From DASQYE01 sp036389315 (GTDB taxonomy: Bacteria; Acidobacteriota; Blastocatellia; Pyrinomonadales; Pyrinomonadaceae), in the NCBI GenBank assembly GCA_036389315.1, contig DASVQF010000039.1, positions 164,331 to 228,330 on the forward strand: 64,000 nt of DNA. Reading direction: 5' to 3'. The notes under the pieces were generated by a model. That model worked only from the letters and a program-made list of their open reading frames with translations. It was not told the DNA's origin and ran no database searches. Positions 27,042 through 35,839 of this stretch are shown one piece after another; within the stretch, counting starts at the first letter, position 1, and every line of letters starts with the position of its first letter. The translations under genes were made by a program, and so were the position numbers.

Positions 27042-28028
27042 TTAGTACGGGCCGCGAATACTGGCGGCCACCTCCGATTCATAAAAGGACTTCAAGGCCG
27101 CATGAAGCTCTGGGCTCAAGGGCGGCAGGTCGCTCGCCCGAGCGTTGCCCATAACTTGCGCAGCATTCCTGGCTCCGGCTATGACGACCGTGACGGCCTC
27201 GAAGTCCAGAATCCATCTGAGGGCCATCTGCGCCATAGTCATCCCGGCGGGCACAAGCTCCTTGAGCGCGTCGGTCAACTCCACGCCCCTCTCGAAAGGG
27301 AGCCCGGCGAAGGTCTCGCCGACGTTGAACTGCTCTCCGTTGCGATTGAAGGTGCGATGGTCTGAGGCAGGAAACTGTGTCTGTTTGGTATAGCGGCCTG
27401 ACAGCAGCCCGCTCGCCAAAGGCAGGCGCACAATCAAAGCAATCTCACGGGCCCGCGCCCTGTCGAAGAGCGTGGTGATCGGCTTCTGGCGAAAAATATT
27501 GAAGATGATCTGTAGAGAACTCAAGCCCGGCTGCTCAAGACTGATGAGCGCCTCCTCCATCGACTCCACGCTCACGCCGAAGTTCTTGATCTTGCCTTCC
27601 TCTTTGAGCAGCCGCAGCCACTCGAAGACCTCGCCCCGGCGCAAGACCTCCGTCGGTATGCAGTGAAGCTGTATAAGGTCTAGGGCTTCGACCCGCAGCC
27701 TTCTCAGAGAAGCTTCCGTGTGAGCGCGGAAGGCTTCGAGCGAGAAGTTGGCGGGCCAGCCGGGCTCCGGAAACCGTCCCATCTTTGTCGCCACGAAGAC
27801 CTCACGCGAGCGCCCCTCGAAAAACTTTCCGATCAGCTCTTCGCTTCTCCCCAGGCCGTAGACATCGGCCGTGTCGATAAAGTTGATGCCGTTCTCGACG
27901 GCCGCCCGCAGCGTCTCGAAGCCTTGCGTCTCGGAGACCTCTCCCCAATCCGCCCCGCCCAGTTGCCACGCGCCCAACCCTATCTCGGAAACGCTCACGC
28001 CCGTGCCGTCAAAGATTCTCTGCCTCAT
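27042..28028 (-). CDS. Aldo/keto reductase
   Basis: NADPH-dependent oxidoreductase of the AKR superfamily, 328 residues from the ATG at 28028. GGAGG lies five bases upstream of that ATG, so a TTG four codons earlier is not the start. The catalytic tetrad can be placed: Asp and Tyr in FIDTADVYGLG (about 47-54), Lys in VATKMGRF, His in IQLHCIPT. The barrel and the C-terminal coenzyme motif VIAGARNAAQV are complete. It lies between xylA and xylB. A role in pentose metabolism (aldose reduction or handling of a by-product) is suggested by position only; similar proteins are often general stress reductases. Confidence 0.88.
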   Translation of the reverse strand: MRQRIFDGTGVSVSEIGLGAWQLGGADWGEVSETQGFETLRAAVENGINFIDTADVYGLGRSEELIGKFFEGRSREVFVATKMGRFPEPGWPANFSLEAFRAHTEASLRRLRVEALDLIQLHCIPTEVLRRGEVFEWLRLLKEEGKIKNFGVSVESMEEALISLEQPGLSSLQIIFNIFRQKPITTLFDRARAREIALIVRLPLASGLLSGRYTKQTQFPASDHRTFNRNGEQFNVGETFAGLPFERGVELTDALKELVPAGMTMAQMALRWILDFEAVTVVIAGARNAAQVMGNARASDLPPLSPELHAALKSFYESEVAASIRGPY

Positions 28029-28085
28029 GATAACCTCCAAATGCCTGCCCGCGCTCGATCTAAAAAGGTTGACGAGCGCGTGTCG

Positions 28086-29264
28086 TCAACGCACGCCGAA
28101 GAGAATGTCCATCGTCAGTTGGTCTAGCCGCTCGTACTGCAACCCTGGCGAAGAGAGCGAGGCGCGATCAAACTCCCGCTCCAAGAGGGTCGCGGCCCCT
28201 GCCTTCTCGTAACTGGAAAATGACTGCGCGCCCTCGTTCTGCGCGGCCATCTCCGCGAGCAGCCCTTTGATCTCCGGGTCGGCGTTCCACTGCGCGGCCT
28301 TCTCCTTCAAGATCAGGTACGTCCGCATGCACCCCTTTGCAAACTCCTTCACTCCTTCATAGTCCTCAGTCCTGTAGGCGTGCGCGTCGAAGGCGCGGGG
28401 GCCGTCGTAGCCCACGTCTTCCAGAAACTTCACCAGCCAGAAGGCCGCCTTCGGATTGGCGGAGCCGAAGCGCAAGTCCTGATCGTAGCGGCCCGGCACT
28501 TGATCGTTCAGGTCTATGTGGAACAGCTTCCCGGCCTCCCAGGCTTGAGCGACCGCGTGCGTCATGTTGAGGCCAGCCATGTGCTCGTGCGCGACCTCCG
28601 GGTTGACGCCGACCAGCTCCGGGTAAGCAAGCGTCGAGATCAATGCCAGGTAAGCGCCCGTCGTCGGCATGTAGATGTCTGCGCGAGGCTCATTCGGCTT
28701 CGCTTCCAAAGCAAACCTGTAGTCGTAGCCTTGATCTTTTGAATACTCACACAAGTAGTTCAAGGCTTCCCTCAAACGCTTGACCGCTTCATCAGGACGA
28801 CGGCAGGCATCCGTCTCGACGCCTTCGCGTCCTCCCCAGAGGACGAATATCTTCGCGCCGAGTTCTGCGCCCAAGTCCATGGCTCTCATCGTCTTCTGTA
28901 AAGAATATGCGCGAACCGAGGGGTCGTTGGCCGTAAACGCTCCGTCACGAAAGACCGGATCGTAGAAGAGATTGACGGTCGCCATGGGGACTTTCAAGCC
29001 TGCCTCTTCGCAGGCGCTCTTGAACTCTCGGACAATCCGGTCGCGCTCGCTCTGCGAGGCGTCGATGGGAACGAGGTCGTTGTCGTGCAGGCAAGTTCCG
29101 TAGGCTCCAATCTCTGCGAGCATGCGGACGGCTTCCGTGGGCGGAAGAGGCGGGCGCACGGCGTCGCCGAAGGGGTCACGACCGCGATTGCCTACAGTCC
29201 AGAGGCCGAAGGTGAATTTGTGTTCGGGGCGTGGCTGGTATTTGTCTGTCACCATGTCTGTCAT
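28086..29264 (-). CDS. xylA: Xylose isomerase, class I
   Basis: Converts D-xylose to D-xylulose (also D-glucose to D-fructose). 392 residues, the length of the actinobacterial class I enzyme. Active-site residues are all present: His60 and Asp63 in TCLHDND, Glu187 and Lys189 in ALEAKPNEPRADIY, Glu223 and His226 in NPEVAHEHMAG, metal ligands in FHIDLND (Asp251, Asp254) and Asp293 in RAFDAHAYR. The ATG at 29264 or one three codons later could be used. First gene of the minus-strand operon with the aldo/keto reductase (57 bp later) and xylB. A promoter-like pair lies 100 bp upstream. Confidence 0.96.
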   Translation of the reverse strand: MTDMVTDKYQPRPEHKFTFGLWTVGNRGRDPFGDAVRPPLPPTEAVRMLAEIGAYGTCLHDNDLVPIDASQSERDRIVREFKSACEEAGLKVPMATVNLFYDPVFRDGAFTANDPSVRAYSLQKTMRAMDLGAELGAKIFVLWGGREGVETDACRRPDEAVKRLREALNYLCEYSKDQGYDYRFALEAKPNEPRADIYMPTTGAYLALISTLAYPELVGVNPEVAHEHMAGLNMTHAVAQAWEAGKLFHIDLNDQVPGRYDQDLRFGSANPKAAFWLVKFLEDVGYDGPRAFDAHAYRTEDYEGVKEFAKGCMRTYLILKEKAAQWNADPEIKGLLAEMAAQNEGAQSFSSYEKAGAATLLEREFDRASLSSPGLQYERLDQLTMDILFGVR

Positions 29265-29364
29265 CTCCTGGATTGAATATCTTCGGTCGCTTCTGGCCGC
29301 CGACGGACAAGCGCCGAGGCTGCCTCCGGTAAACTCAAGAACAATGCTGAATGGAATAGGCAGG

Positions 29365-29393
29365 GTTATAGCACACTATCGCCCATATTTTAA
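29365..29393 (-). promoter_or_regulatory. Candidate promoter of the xylA operon
   Basis: Minus strand: TTAAAA (29393-29388), 17-bp spacer, TATAAC (29370-29365). The -10 is good, the -35 only four of six. It shares the intergenic region with the divergent pgm gene, for which GATATAAAA at 29422-29430 may be the -10. Confidence 0.4.
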
Positions 29394-29440
29394 GCATTGG
29401 CCTTGCGCTCGCGCTCTGTTTGATATAAAAAGCGAGCACC

Positions 29441-31105
29441 ATGACAAACACAAACTTGAGCCCGCTGGCAGGCAAGCCGGCCCCTGCCTCTATGCTCGTC
29501 AACGTGTCCCGGCTGATTACTGCTTATTACACAGAGCGGCCAGACCCTTCCCTGCCCACACAGCGCGTAGCCTTCGGCACTTCGGGTCATCGCGGCTCCT
29601 CTCTGTCGCACAGCTTTAACGAAGCGCACATTCTGGCGATCAGCCAGGCCATCTGTCTCTATCGCAACGAGCAGCAGATCACAGGCCCACTCTTCTTAGG
29701 CATAGACACGCACGCTCTTTCGGAGCCGGCGAAGGCGACTGCGCTTGAAGTGCTGGCGGCCAACGGCGTCCGCGTGATGGTCGATGACAGGGAAGGCTAC
29801 ACGCCGACGCCCGTCATCTCGCACGCGATTCTGACCTACAACCGTGGGCGCGCGAAAGGATTGGCCGACGGCATAGTGATTACGCCGTCGCACAACCCGC
29901 CGGAGGATGGCGGCTTCAAGTACAACCCGCCGCACGGTGGGCCCGCCGACACGCTCGTCACGAAATGGATAGAAGAGAAGGCCAACGCGTTTCTCAAGGA
30001 CGGGCTGCGCGGCGTCTCGCGCATCCCTTACGAGCAGGCCAGGCGAGCGCCGACGACCGAGCGCCACGACTACACGGGCGCTTACGTCTCTGACCTCGCC
30101 TCTGTGATAGACATGGAGGCGATTCGTGGCGCAAGGCTCAAGCTGGCCGTAGACCCTCTGGGCGGCGCGGGCGTAGGCTACTGGGAGCCGATCATCGACC
30201 GCTATGGCTTAGACCTCACCATAGTCAACCCGTTGGTTGACCCCACCTTCCGCTTCATGTGTGTGGACTGGGACGGGAAGATCCGTATGGACTGCTCTTC
30301 GCCTTACGCGATGGCTGGATTGATCGCGCTCAAAGACCAGTTCGACATAGCCTTCGGCAACGATAGCGACAACGACCGGCACGGCATCGTGACGCGCACT
30401 GCCGGTCTTCTCAATCCCAATCACTACCTGGCCGTCGCCATCAACTATCTTTTCCGTCATCGCACGGACTGGCCGCAGAGCGCAGGCATAGGCAAGACTC
30501 TGGTCAGCAGCAGCATGATCGACCGCGTCGCTTCGAGCATCAATCGTCGCCTGGTCGAAGTCCCCGTGGGATTCAAATGGTTCGTTGACGGCCTGCTCGA
30601 AGGCACGCTCGGCTTCGGTGGAGAGGAGAGCGCGGGCGCATCTTTCCTTCGTCGCGACGGGACTGTGTGGACGACAGACAAGGACGGCCTCATCCTAGAC
30701 CTTCTGGCCGCAGAGATGATGGCGAAGACCGGCAGAGACCCCGGCGAGCTTTACGCTGAGCTGACGAGCCAGTTCGGCTCGCCGGTCTACGAACGCATAG
30801 ACGCGCCCGCCACGCCCGAGCAGAAAGCCGTCCTCTCAAAGCTCTCGCCCGAACAGGTCGAGGCACAGGAGTTGGCCGGAGAGAAGATCACTGCGAAGCT
30901 CACCTCCGCGCCCGGCAACAATGCTGCCATCGGCGGCCTGAAGGTCGTCACCGAGAACGGCTGGTTCGCCGCGCGCCCGTCGGGCACGGAAAACGTCTAC
31001 AAGATTTACGCCGAGAGCTTTCGCGGCAGAGATCACCTGCGGCTGATACAGCAGGAGGCCCAGGCGCTCATCGCCAGAGTCTTCACCGCCACGGCGAAAG
31101 CTTGA
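29441..31105 (+). CDS. pgm: Phosphoglucomutase, alpha-D-glucose-phosphate specific
   Basis: Interconverts glucose 1-phosphate and glucose 6-phosphate, linking Leloir products to glycolysis. 554 residues, matching the E. coli Pgm type. Visible: RVAFGTSGHRGSS near residue 42, the phosphoserine loop TPSHNPPEDGG (Ser150), the Mg loop GNDSDNDRHG, the sugar loop GFGGEESAGASFLRRDG, and the C-terminal phosphate loop RPSGTENVYKIYAES. Divergent from xylA. It is the natural exit enzyme if the GalT/GalE operon handles galactose; for a pentose route it would not be needed. A strong hairpin follows the gene. Confidence 0.95.
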   Translation: MTNTNLSPLAGKPAPASMLVNVSRLITAYYTERPDPSLPTQRVAFGTSGHRGSSLSHSFNEAHILAISQAICLYRNEQQITGPLFLGIDTHALSEPAKATALEVLAANGVRVMVDDREGYTPTPVISHAILTYNRGRAKGLADGIVITPSHNPPEDGGFKYNPPHGGPADTLVTKWIEEKANAFLKDGLRGVSRIPYEQARRAPTTERHDYTGAYVSDLASVIDMEAIRGARLKLAVDPLGGAGVGYWEPIIDRYGLDLTIVNPLVDPTFRFMCVDWDGKIRMDCSSPYAMAGLIALKDQFDIAFGNDSDNDRHGIVTRTAGLLNPNHYLAVAINYLFRHRTDWPQSAGIGKTLVSSSMIDRVASSINRRLVEVPVGFKWFVDGLLEGTLGFGGEESAGASFLRRDGTVWTTDKDGLILDLLAAEMMAKTGRDPGELYAELTSQFGSPVYERIDAPATPEQKAVLSKLSPEQVEAQELAGEKITAKLTSAPGNNAAIGGLKVVTENGWFAARPSGTENVYKIYAESFRGRDHLRLIQQEAQALIARVFTATAKA

Positions 31106-31136
31106 GGCGCGAGACGAAACCGGACTCGGAAAAGCT

Positions 31137-31175
31137 AACAGGCGTGATGGGCCCTGCGCCCGTCACGCCTGTTTC
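31137..31175 (+). terminator. Terminator after pgm
   Basis: AACAGGCGTGATGGGC (31137-31152) pairs with GCCCGTCACGCCTGTT (31158-31173) with one G-T pair and a 5-base loop, followed by TCTCTCC. It lies 32 bases after the pgm stop. Confidence 0.8.
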
Positions 31176-31199
31176 TCTCCTTGACTGCTCTGCTGTGCT

Positions 31200-31520
31200 T
31201 TACAAGCTCATACGCTCGGCCAAAGACTGCATCATCGGCAGTCTCGGCGCGAACATCTCTCCCTCTCCTTTGGAAGGCTTGGAAGAGCGCGGCCGCTGAA
31301 CATTCTCGAAATAGTCCACGGCTGCGACTCTCAACCCCACGTCGCGCCCCAGCCGCTCGCTCAAAAACCACTTATGCTCCAACACGCGCGGCCAGGCTAT
31401 CTGCGCCTCCCTCTCCGAAAGCTTCACCCCGGCCGCCCTGCGCAGCGCGCGCTTCTGGTCTCCGGGATGGCGCGACAGCACTTCCTCTATGACATGTTCC
31501 AACCTAAACGATATAGGCAT
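31200..31520 (-). CDS. Small DUF4032-like protein
   Basis: 106 residues. The centre, IAWPRVLEHKWFLSERLGRDVGLRVAAVDYFENV read in pieces, resembles from memory the C-terminal part of DUF4032 proteins (LEHRWFLSE..GRDVG...A..DY), which in other phyla are several times longer. Here only that segment remains, within an otherwise basic small protein. The start is well supported: AAGGAGG lies six bases before the ATG. It is convergent with pgm, and its upstream region is AT-rich with palindromes. No transmembrane or signal segment. Function unknown; it could be a stand-alone version of the domain or a decayed relative. Confidence 0.7.
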   Translation of the reverse strand: MPISFRLEHVIEEVLSRHPGDQKRALRRAAGVKLSEREAQIAWPRVLEHKWFLSERLGRDVGLRVAAVDYFENVQRPRSSKPSKGEGEMFAPRLPMMQSLAERMSL

Positions 31521-32010
31521 AACAACCTCCTTAACAAAACTGCCCCTTGCTTACCTTGATGATACATACTCATTTAGTACTCGTATCATCCGATGAAAAT
31601 TGTAGACACGCCGATGCACCCGAGTCCAATAGATTCTCTTGATACGCATCATCAAACCCGCTTATACCTCCAACTGCTGTGAGGAGTAGGAATAGCACAG
31701 CCCCCTTCAACCATATCTCTCGCCGTGCCAAAAACGTTAACTTTCAACCAAGCGCCCAAAACCAGAGGTGCAAAAAAAATTGGCTTAACATCGAATAGGA
31801 GCGAGAGTAGATTCGCCGCGTCCTTGTTCTTTTAGGCAAGAGCCTCACTCCTCATAGAGTCTTGCTCCTGCTAACGCAAGTTAAAAACTCTAAGGTCAAT
31901 GTGAAGTTTTCTACGGGCCACTATCAGATCAAATGATAGAGTACTCGTGGCTACTTCATCCAAGTTGGTGATTGGCAATATTTACCGCGCAAAAGAATTG
32001 AGGGTGAAAG
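31521..32010. other. AT-richer intergenic region with palindromes
   Basis: No convincing gene in 490 bp. It holds an inverted repeat GATGATAC (31558-31565) / GTATCATC (31583-31590), just upstream of the small DUF4032-like gene, and a second nearby TTGAT-N7-ATCAA word pair around 31640. These could be operators for that gene. The base composition is clearly lower in GC than both flanks and continues so into the next two genes, which hints at acquired or relaxed sequence. Confidence 0.5.
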
Positions 32011-32736
32011 ATGAAGGTCAAATCTATCTTATTAGTTTTAACCGGGGCAGTTCTCATCATTGTGGGGACTATTAAAATAAAATCGGGTCAGCCGGGATTG
32101 CAACAGCAAGAAGAGAGTAGGCGCGGCACTCTCAAGTGGCACGCGCAACAAGCGAAAGCTAAGGGTGAACAACAGGTCGTTATACCTGCGCCGATTGAAA
32201 GAGTTGCTCATGTCACGAACCTGGACGAAGCGCTATCCCGATTCCATTTAACCGCGCTTATCGGAGAGCCAGTCGAGGAGAAGAGCTTTGCGCAAGGCGA
32301 AGACAATATCGCGACGTGGTACAAGTTCAGGGTCAAAGAATACCTCTCTCAACAAAGCGTCTCGGAGTGTCGGACATGTTCCTTACCTCCGGACGTTCCG
32401 CAAGAATTTCTTCCTCTGAAGGATGACGAGATTTTAGTGCTCAAGGCTGGGGGTGCATTGGCGGTCGATGGAGTCAAAGTCATCAATCAGGAGAGAGATT
32501 TCCCCGAATTCTCAAAGTCTCAAGAATATCTACTATTGCTGGACTTAAATCTTTCGACGAAGGTTGGCAGGTTGAGTATAGGGCCTTATGGAGTCTTCAC
32601 CATTGACTCTAACGGATTACTTAGGTCTGTCAACAAGAAGCCACACCCACTCAAACAAGAGATGCAAATCCGCTACCTCGATTCTGTGGAACGACTGAGG
32701 GCGAATCTCAAGGAGCGGCACGAGGCTCCTCGGTAA
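32011..32736 (+). CDS. Unknown protein with N-terminal membrane/signal segment
   Basis: 241 residues. An N-terminal hydrophobic stretch (SILLVLTGAVLIIVGTI) is probably a signal anchor or signal peptide, followed by a charged linker rich in Gln, Lys and Arg. The central part has a Cys pair (SECRTCSLP) and a beta-rich segment DEILVLKAGGALAVDGVKV, ending in a charged helix. I do not recognise the family. GAGGGTGAAAG precedes the ATG. Codon usage is AT-richer than in neighbouring housekeeping genes. A broken metalloprotease gene follows 42 bp downstream on the same strand; similar secreted proteins may have been expressed together. Confidence 0.65.
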   Translation: MKVKSILLVLTGAVLIIVGTIKIKSGQPGLQQQEESRRGTLKWHAQQAKAKGEQQVVIPAPIERVAHVTNLDEALSRFHLTALIGEPVEEKSFAQGEDNIATWYKFRVKEYLSQQSVSECRTCSLPPDVPQEFLPLKDDEILVLKAGGALAVDGVKVINQERDFPEFSKSQEYLLLLDLNLSTKVGRLSIGPYGVFTIDSNGLLRSVNKKPHPLKQEMQIRYLDSVERLRANLKERHEAPR

Positions 32737-32778
32737 TCTCTTGCCACAGCGCGCCGACAGCTTCGGAGAATAAATTAC

Positions 32779-34147
32779 ATGAAGCTCAAATTAGGTTTTA
32801 TTCTCACTATGGGCTTAATCGCTTTTATCGGGCTTATTCAAGCGCAAACCCCATGCCCTCAATGCTACAGCGATAAGGCCCCGCTCGCCGGACACGGTAC
32901 GACCGACGGCCGGCGAATCCTCAATTATTTATTGGAGGTGGATGGGATAGTGTAGAGATACAGAATAGAATCACGACCGCCGCCCAGTGTGCCGCCGATC
33001 AATAGAACACCAGAACCGACTTCAACGGACAGAGAATTCCATATTTTTTCAGTTGACGACTACTAGCTCTCAGGCGGATATACTGATTCAAAGGGGGCTG
33101 ACCACATATGGATGCGCTAATAACCAAATCTATTCTACTCCGAATACGATGAACTTGGATACGACTGTTCAAAACAGTTCGGATGCGGATACCTGCGGAA
33201 CCATCGCACATGAGCTTGGCCATTCAATTGGGCTTGAAGATGATGAAAGCTGTATAAGTATTATGAATGGGTTCTACCCTGGATGCGTCAATCCAGTCAA
33301 CGATGTCCAGGCGAATGACGTTTTCAGAGTCGCCCAGCACTACTTTACGCGAACAAATTGCACAGCACTCGCTAATCCAGCAGCGACACCAACGCCGACG
33401 CCGACAAACAAGCAGCAATGCGAGTCCCTTGGCTGGTACTGGCACTTTAACACTAGCTCTTGCAGTCCCACTCCCTGTGCTTATGGCGGTAGTTGCGGCT
33501 ATGCTCCGCCGGGAGCCTCATGTTCTTCAGCCGTTAACTATTGCGCCTATCAATCGGGTTGTCCTCCGGGTGTCAGTAATAATGGTTCTTGCTGCTGCAC
33601 CTATTCACCCATCATCATTGATGTCGCAGGCGACGGCATCAACCTGACAGATGCCGAGAGCGGTGTCCTCTTCGATACCGGGGGCGATGGCATACGCGAC
33701 CTGATAGCCTGGACTCGCGCCCACTCTGACGATGCGTGGCTCGCACTCAACCGCAATTCAAACGGGCAGATAGATGACGGGAAGATGGAGCTGTTCGGCA
33801 ACTGGACGCCACAAGCTCCCTCGGATGAAGCGAACGGCTTCCGCGCACTGGCCGAACTCGACAAGGTAGAGGGCGGAGGTAACAGTGACGGGGTGATTGA
33901 TATTCAAGACACCATCTTCTACAGCTTGCGGCTGTGGCAGGACACCAATCACAACGGTTTTTCAGAACCCGAAGAACTGCACACTCTACCGGAGCTTGGT
34001 CTGAAATCCATTGAGCTGGATTACAAGGTATCAAAGGAAACAGACCAGTACGGCAACAAGTTCCGCTTCCGTGCGAAGGTGAAGGACGTGCATGGAGCAC
34101 AAGTAGGACGGTGGGCCTGGGATGTGTTCCCCGTAGTCAACCCTTGA
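32779..34147 (+). pseudogene. Broken matrixin/snapalysin-like zinc metalloprotease
   Basis: Pieces of one secreted protease are spread over three frames. Frame 1 from the ATG at 32779 gives a signal peptide and CPQCYSDKAPLAGHGTTDG, stopping at 32953. Another frame continues with WDSVEIQNRITTAAQCAADQ, then a TAG where a Trp would fit, then NTRTDFNGQRIPYFF. After the T-run near 33047 the third frame carries the rest without stops: IAHELGHSIGLEDD (zinc motif HExxHxxGxxD), a Met-turn SIMNG, a TP-rich linker, a Cys-rich segment, and a C-terminal domain with Ca-binding-like loops (NRNSNGQID, DTNHNGFSEPEEL). At least two frameshifts and one nonsense change are needed. Assembly error is possible, but several separate errors within about 110 bp are less likely. 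Confidence 0.72.
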
Positions 34148-34316
34148 AGAATGGTCGCGAGCAAGGAATTGTCTGTGCTAAGGGCAGGCTTACGGAGCGC
34201 ACACGCTCGGGCCTATAGTCAAGCTGTTCTTCCAGGAACTTGTGCCAGAGAGACTCGACTAATCCTTCGTGAGCGTGCCGCGCTCATCAAAGCCGTGCTT
34301 GGGCCGTGAGGGTCGT

Positions 34317-34562
34317 TTATTGCTGCTTGTAGAGGTTGACCTCGCGGGCGCAGTCTTGACAGAGCCAGACGCGGACGTGTGGGGCGTCCGACCAGAAAAA
34401 GGCTCCCACCTTGCTCGCCATCTTCATGGCGGCGTCATTGCGCAGGCGTTGCAGCGCCGAAATGTAACTGTTCGCCTGGTAGAACTGGCCCTGGGCTCCC
34501 TGTTGTCTATGAATGCACTCTCGTTCGCGCACAGCGTCTTCGCTGATCGACTGCCGTTCCAT
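34317..34562 (-). CDS. Small unknown protein (81 residues)
   Basis: The frame is open from 34739, but the ATG at 34562 is the likely start: AAGGATT precedes it, and the sequence upstream reads as non-coding. The product MERQSISEDAVRERECIHRQ... continues as a helical segment (FYQANSYISALQRLRNDAAMKMASKV) and a C-terminal WLCQDCAREVNLY with a CxxC pair that might bind a metal. No family recognised. It lies in the AT-richer patch between the broken protease and tRNA-Thr. Could be a genuine small gene or a chance frame. Confidence 0.4.
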   Translation of the reverse strand: MERQSISEDAVRERECIHRQQGAQGQFYQANSYISALQRLRNDAAMKMASKVGAFFWSDAPHVRVWLCQDCAREVNLYKQQ

Positions 34563-34776
34563 ACTGATTAATCCTTGCTTATCAATCCTTATAATAACAG
34601 ATAGTAAGAGGCAGCCGACCCTCGCAAATCGCCTGCCTCTCGCCTCAACTTGTCTCACCTGTAACAGGGGGGCAAGTGAGGCGCTCAGTTTAGGTGGCGA
34701 AGCGCCAAGTGTCAATGCTAATCCGTCGCCGAGCAGCAAAGAAATGGGTGGCTGAAGAATAGACGTTGAAAAGCAA

Positions 34777-34810
34777 TTGCCGTATAACTAGGGCGTTAGC
34801 TATACGGCAA
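34777..34810 (-). terminator. Terminator after tRNA-Thr(CGU)
   Basis: TTGCCGTATA (34777-34786) pairs perfectly with TATACGGCAA (34801-34810). On the minus strand it follows the tRNA by six bases and is followed by TTGCTTTTC. Confidence 0.7.
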
Positions 34811-34816
34811 AAATTG

Positions 34817-34892
<76 letters not shown>

Positions 34893-34990
34893 TCGGCTTG
34901 TGGTGTCAAACGAATATACGAATGCGCGGCGCTGACTGTCAAGCGAGAGGAGCGCCGACGCTGTCGGAGACGAGGAGGAGCTAGAAGGGG

Positions 34991-35533
34991 ATGCCTAAGG
35001 ATAAGAATCTGGGGAAGCACAAGAGCCGCTTCGAGGTGCGGGGCGGTGTGATTAACGAGTTCGATTTTCATCGCAATCAGGGGGCGCTGGCAGAAGAGGA
35101 GCGTGATCGCTTCGCGCGGCAGGAGGAGGAGAGACGGCTGCGCGAAGGCGAGGCGGAGGCGACCTCGGGCGAGCCGCAGACGGAGGCCGAGCGCATACAG
35201 GAAGTGGTAGAGGCGGCTCACCAGAAGGTCGAGCAGCGCCGAGAGAAGGAGCAGGGCGCGGCCGCTCAAACGAGTGGGACTGGCGGGGCGAAGAAGGCTC
35301 GCGCAGCAGGGAAGGGAGCGGCCGGCGGCACTAAGAAGGCTGGCGCAAAGAAGAGTCCGGCGAAGGCTGGTGCGGGCAGGAAGGGCGCAGGCAAAAAGGG
35401 CGCGGCCAGGCCGAGCGCGACCGGAAGAGGCGGAGCTAAAAGGAGCGCCGCCGGGAAAGGTGGCGGTAAGAAAGGGAGTGCTAAGAAGGGGCAGGCGGGC
35501 GCTCAGGCGCGCAAGGGAGGGCGGTCGCGCTGA
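34991..35533 (+). CDS. Basic protein with histone H1-like tail
   Basis: 180 residues in two parts. Residues 1-95 are charged and mostly helical (MPKDKNLGKHKSRFEVRGGV, then Glu/Arg-rich coiled coil). Residues about 95-180 are almost only Lys, Ala, Gly, Arg, Ser and Pro in KKA/KKG/KSPAK blocks, like the C-terminal tail of histone H1 or bacterial H1-like proteins that bind DNA. AGGAGGAGCTAGAAGGGG precedes the ATG. No signal peptide. I infer a nucleoid-associated or RNA-binding role. It is followed 76 bp later by a small acidic protein gene with its own strong ribosome binding site. Confidence 0.75.
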   Translation: MPKDKNLGKHKSRFEVRGGVINEFDFHRNQGALAEEERDRFARQEEERRLREGEAEATSGEPQTEAERIQEVVEAAHQKVEQRREKEQGAAAQTSGTGGAKKARAAGKGAAGGTKKAGAKKSPAKAGAGRKGAGKKGAARPSATGRGGAKRSAAGKGGGKKGSAKKGQAGAQARKGGRSR

Positions 35534-35609
35534 ACGTCACTCGGGAAAACCTTTCATCGGAAGTTTGAACGTCGGAAGTTGAACGCATGACTTGGAGCGG
35601 AGGTGAGAT

Positions 35610-35771
35610 ATGAGCGAAACGGCGCAGGCGCAGACGGGCGAGACCGGCGCTGACGAGAAGCGCGACGAGCAGGAAGAACTTGAGGCCGAACAGGAATCGG
35701 CGGCCGCAATGGACGCGGACGTGCCGCAGCCACCCGGCGCAGACCAGACCACTGAAGGCCAGCCCTCCTAA
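35610..35771 (+). CDS. Small acidic protein (53 residues)
   Basis: MSETAQAQTGETGADEKRDE and onward: rich in Glu, Asp, Ala and Gln, with no hydrophobic core and therefore probably disordered. GGAGGTGAGAT stands directly before the ATG, a strong ribosome binding site that argues for real translation. It follows the very basic H1-like protein and has opposite charge, so pairing with it (as a partner or chaperone) is a possible but untested idea. It ends 20 bp before a perfect hairpin. Confidence 0.55.
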   Translation: MSETAQAQTGETGADEKRDEQEELEAEQESAAAMDADVPQPPGADQTTEGQPS

Positions 35772-35791
35772 AAGCAGGGCGAAAGGTAAAA

Positions 35792-35839
35792 GGCAGAAGC
35801 GGAGGATGAAAGAGATGCTCTTCATCCTCCGCTTCTGCC
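35792..35839. repeat. Perfect 19-bp intergenic hairpin
   Basis: GGCAGAAGCGGAGGATGAA (35792-35810) and its exact complement (35821-35839) with a 10-base loop, followed by CTTTTCTCTTG. It works as a terminator for the small acidic protein gene and has the same style as the other intergenic palindromes here. Confidence 0.8.

Noticed and set aside
25877..27154. Long open frame on the plus strand opposite xylB
   Set aside because: It is antisense to a clear FGGY kinase, has no recognisable motif, and is typical of GC-rich shadow frames.
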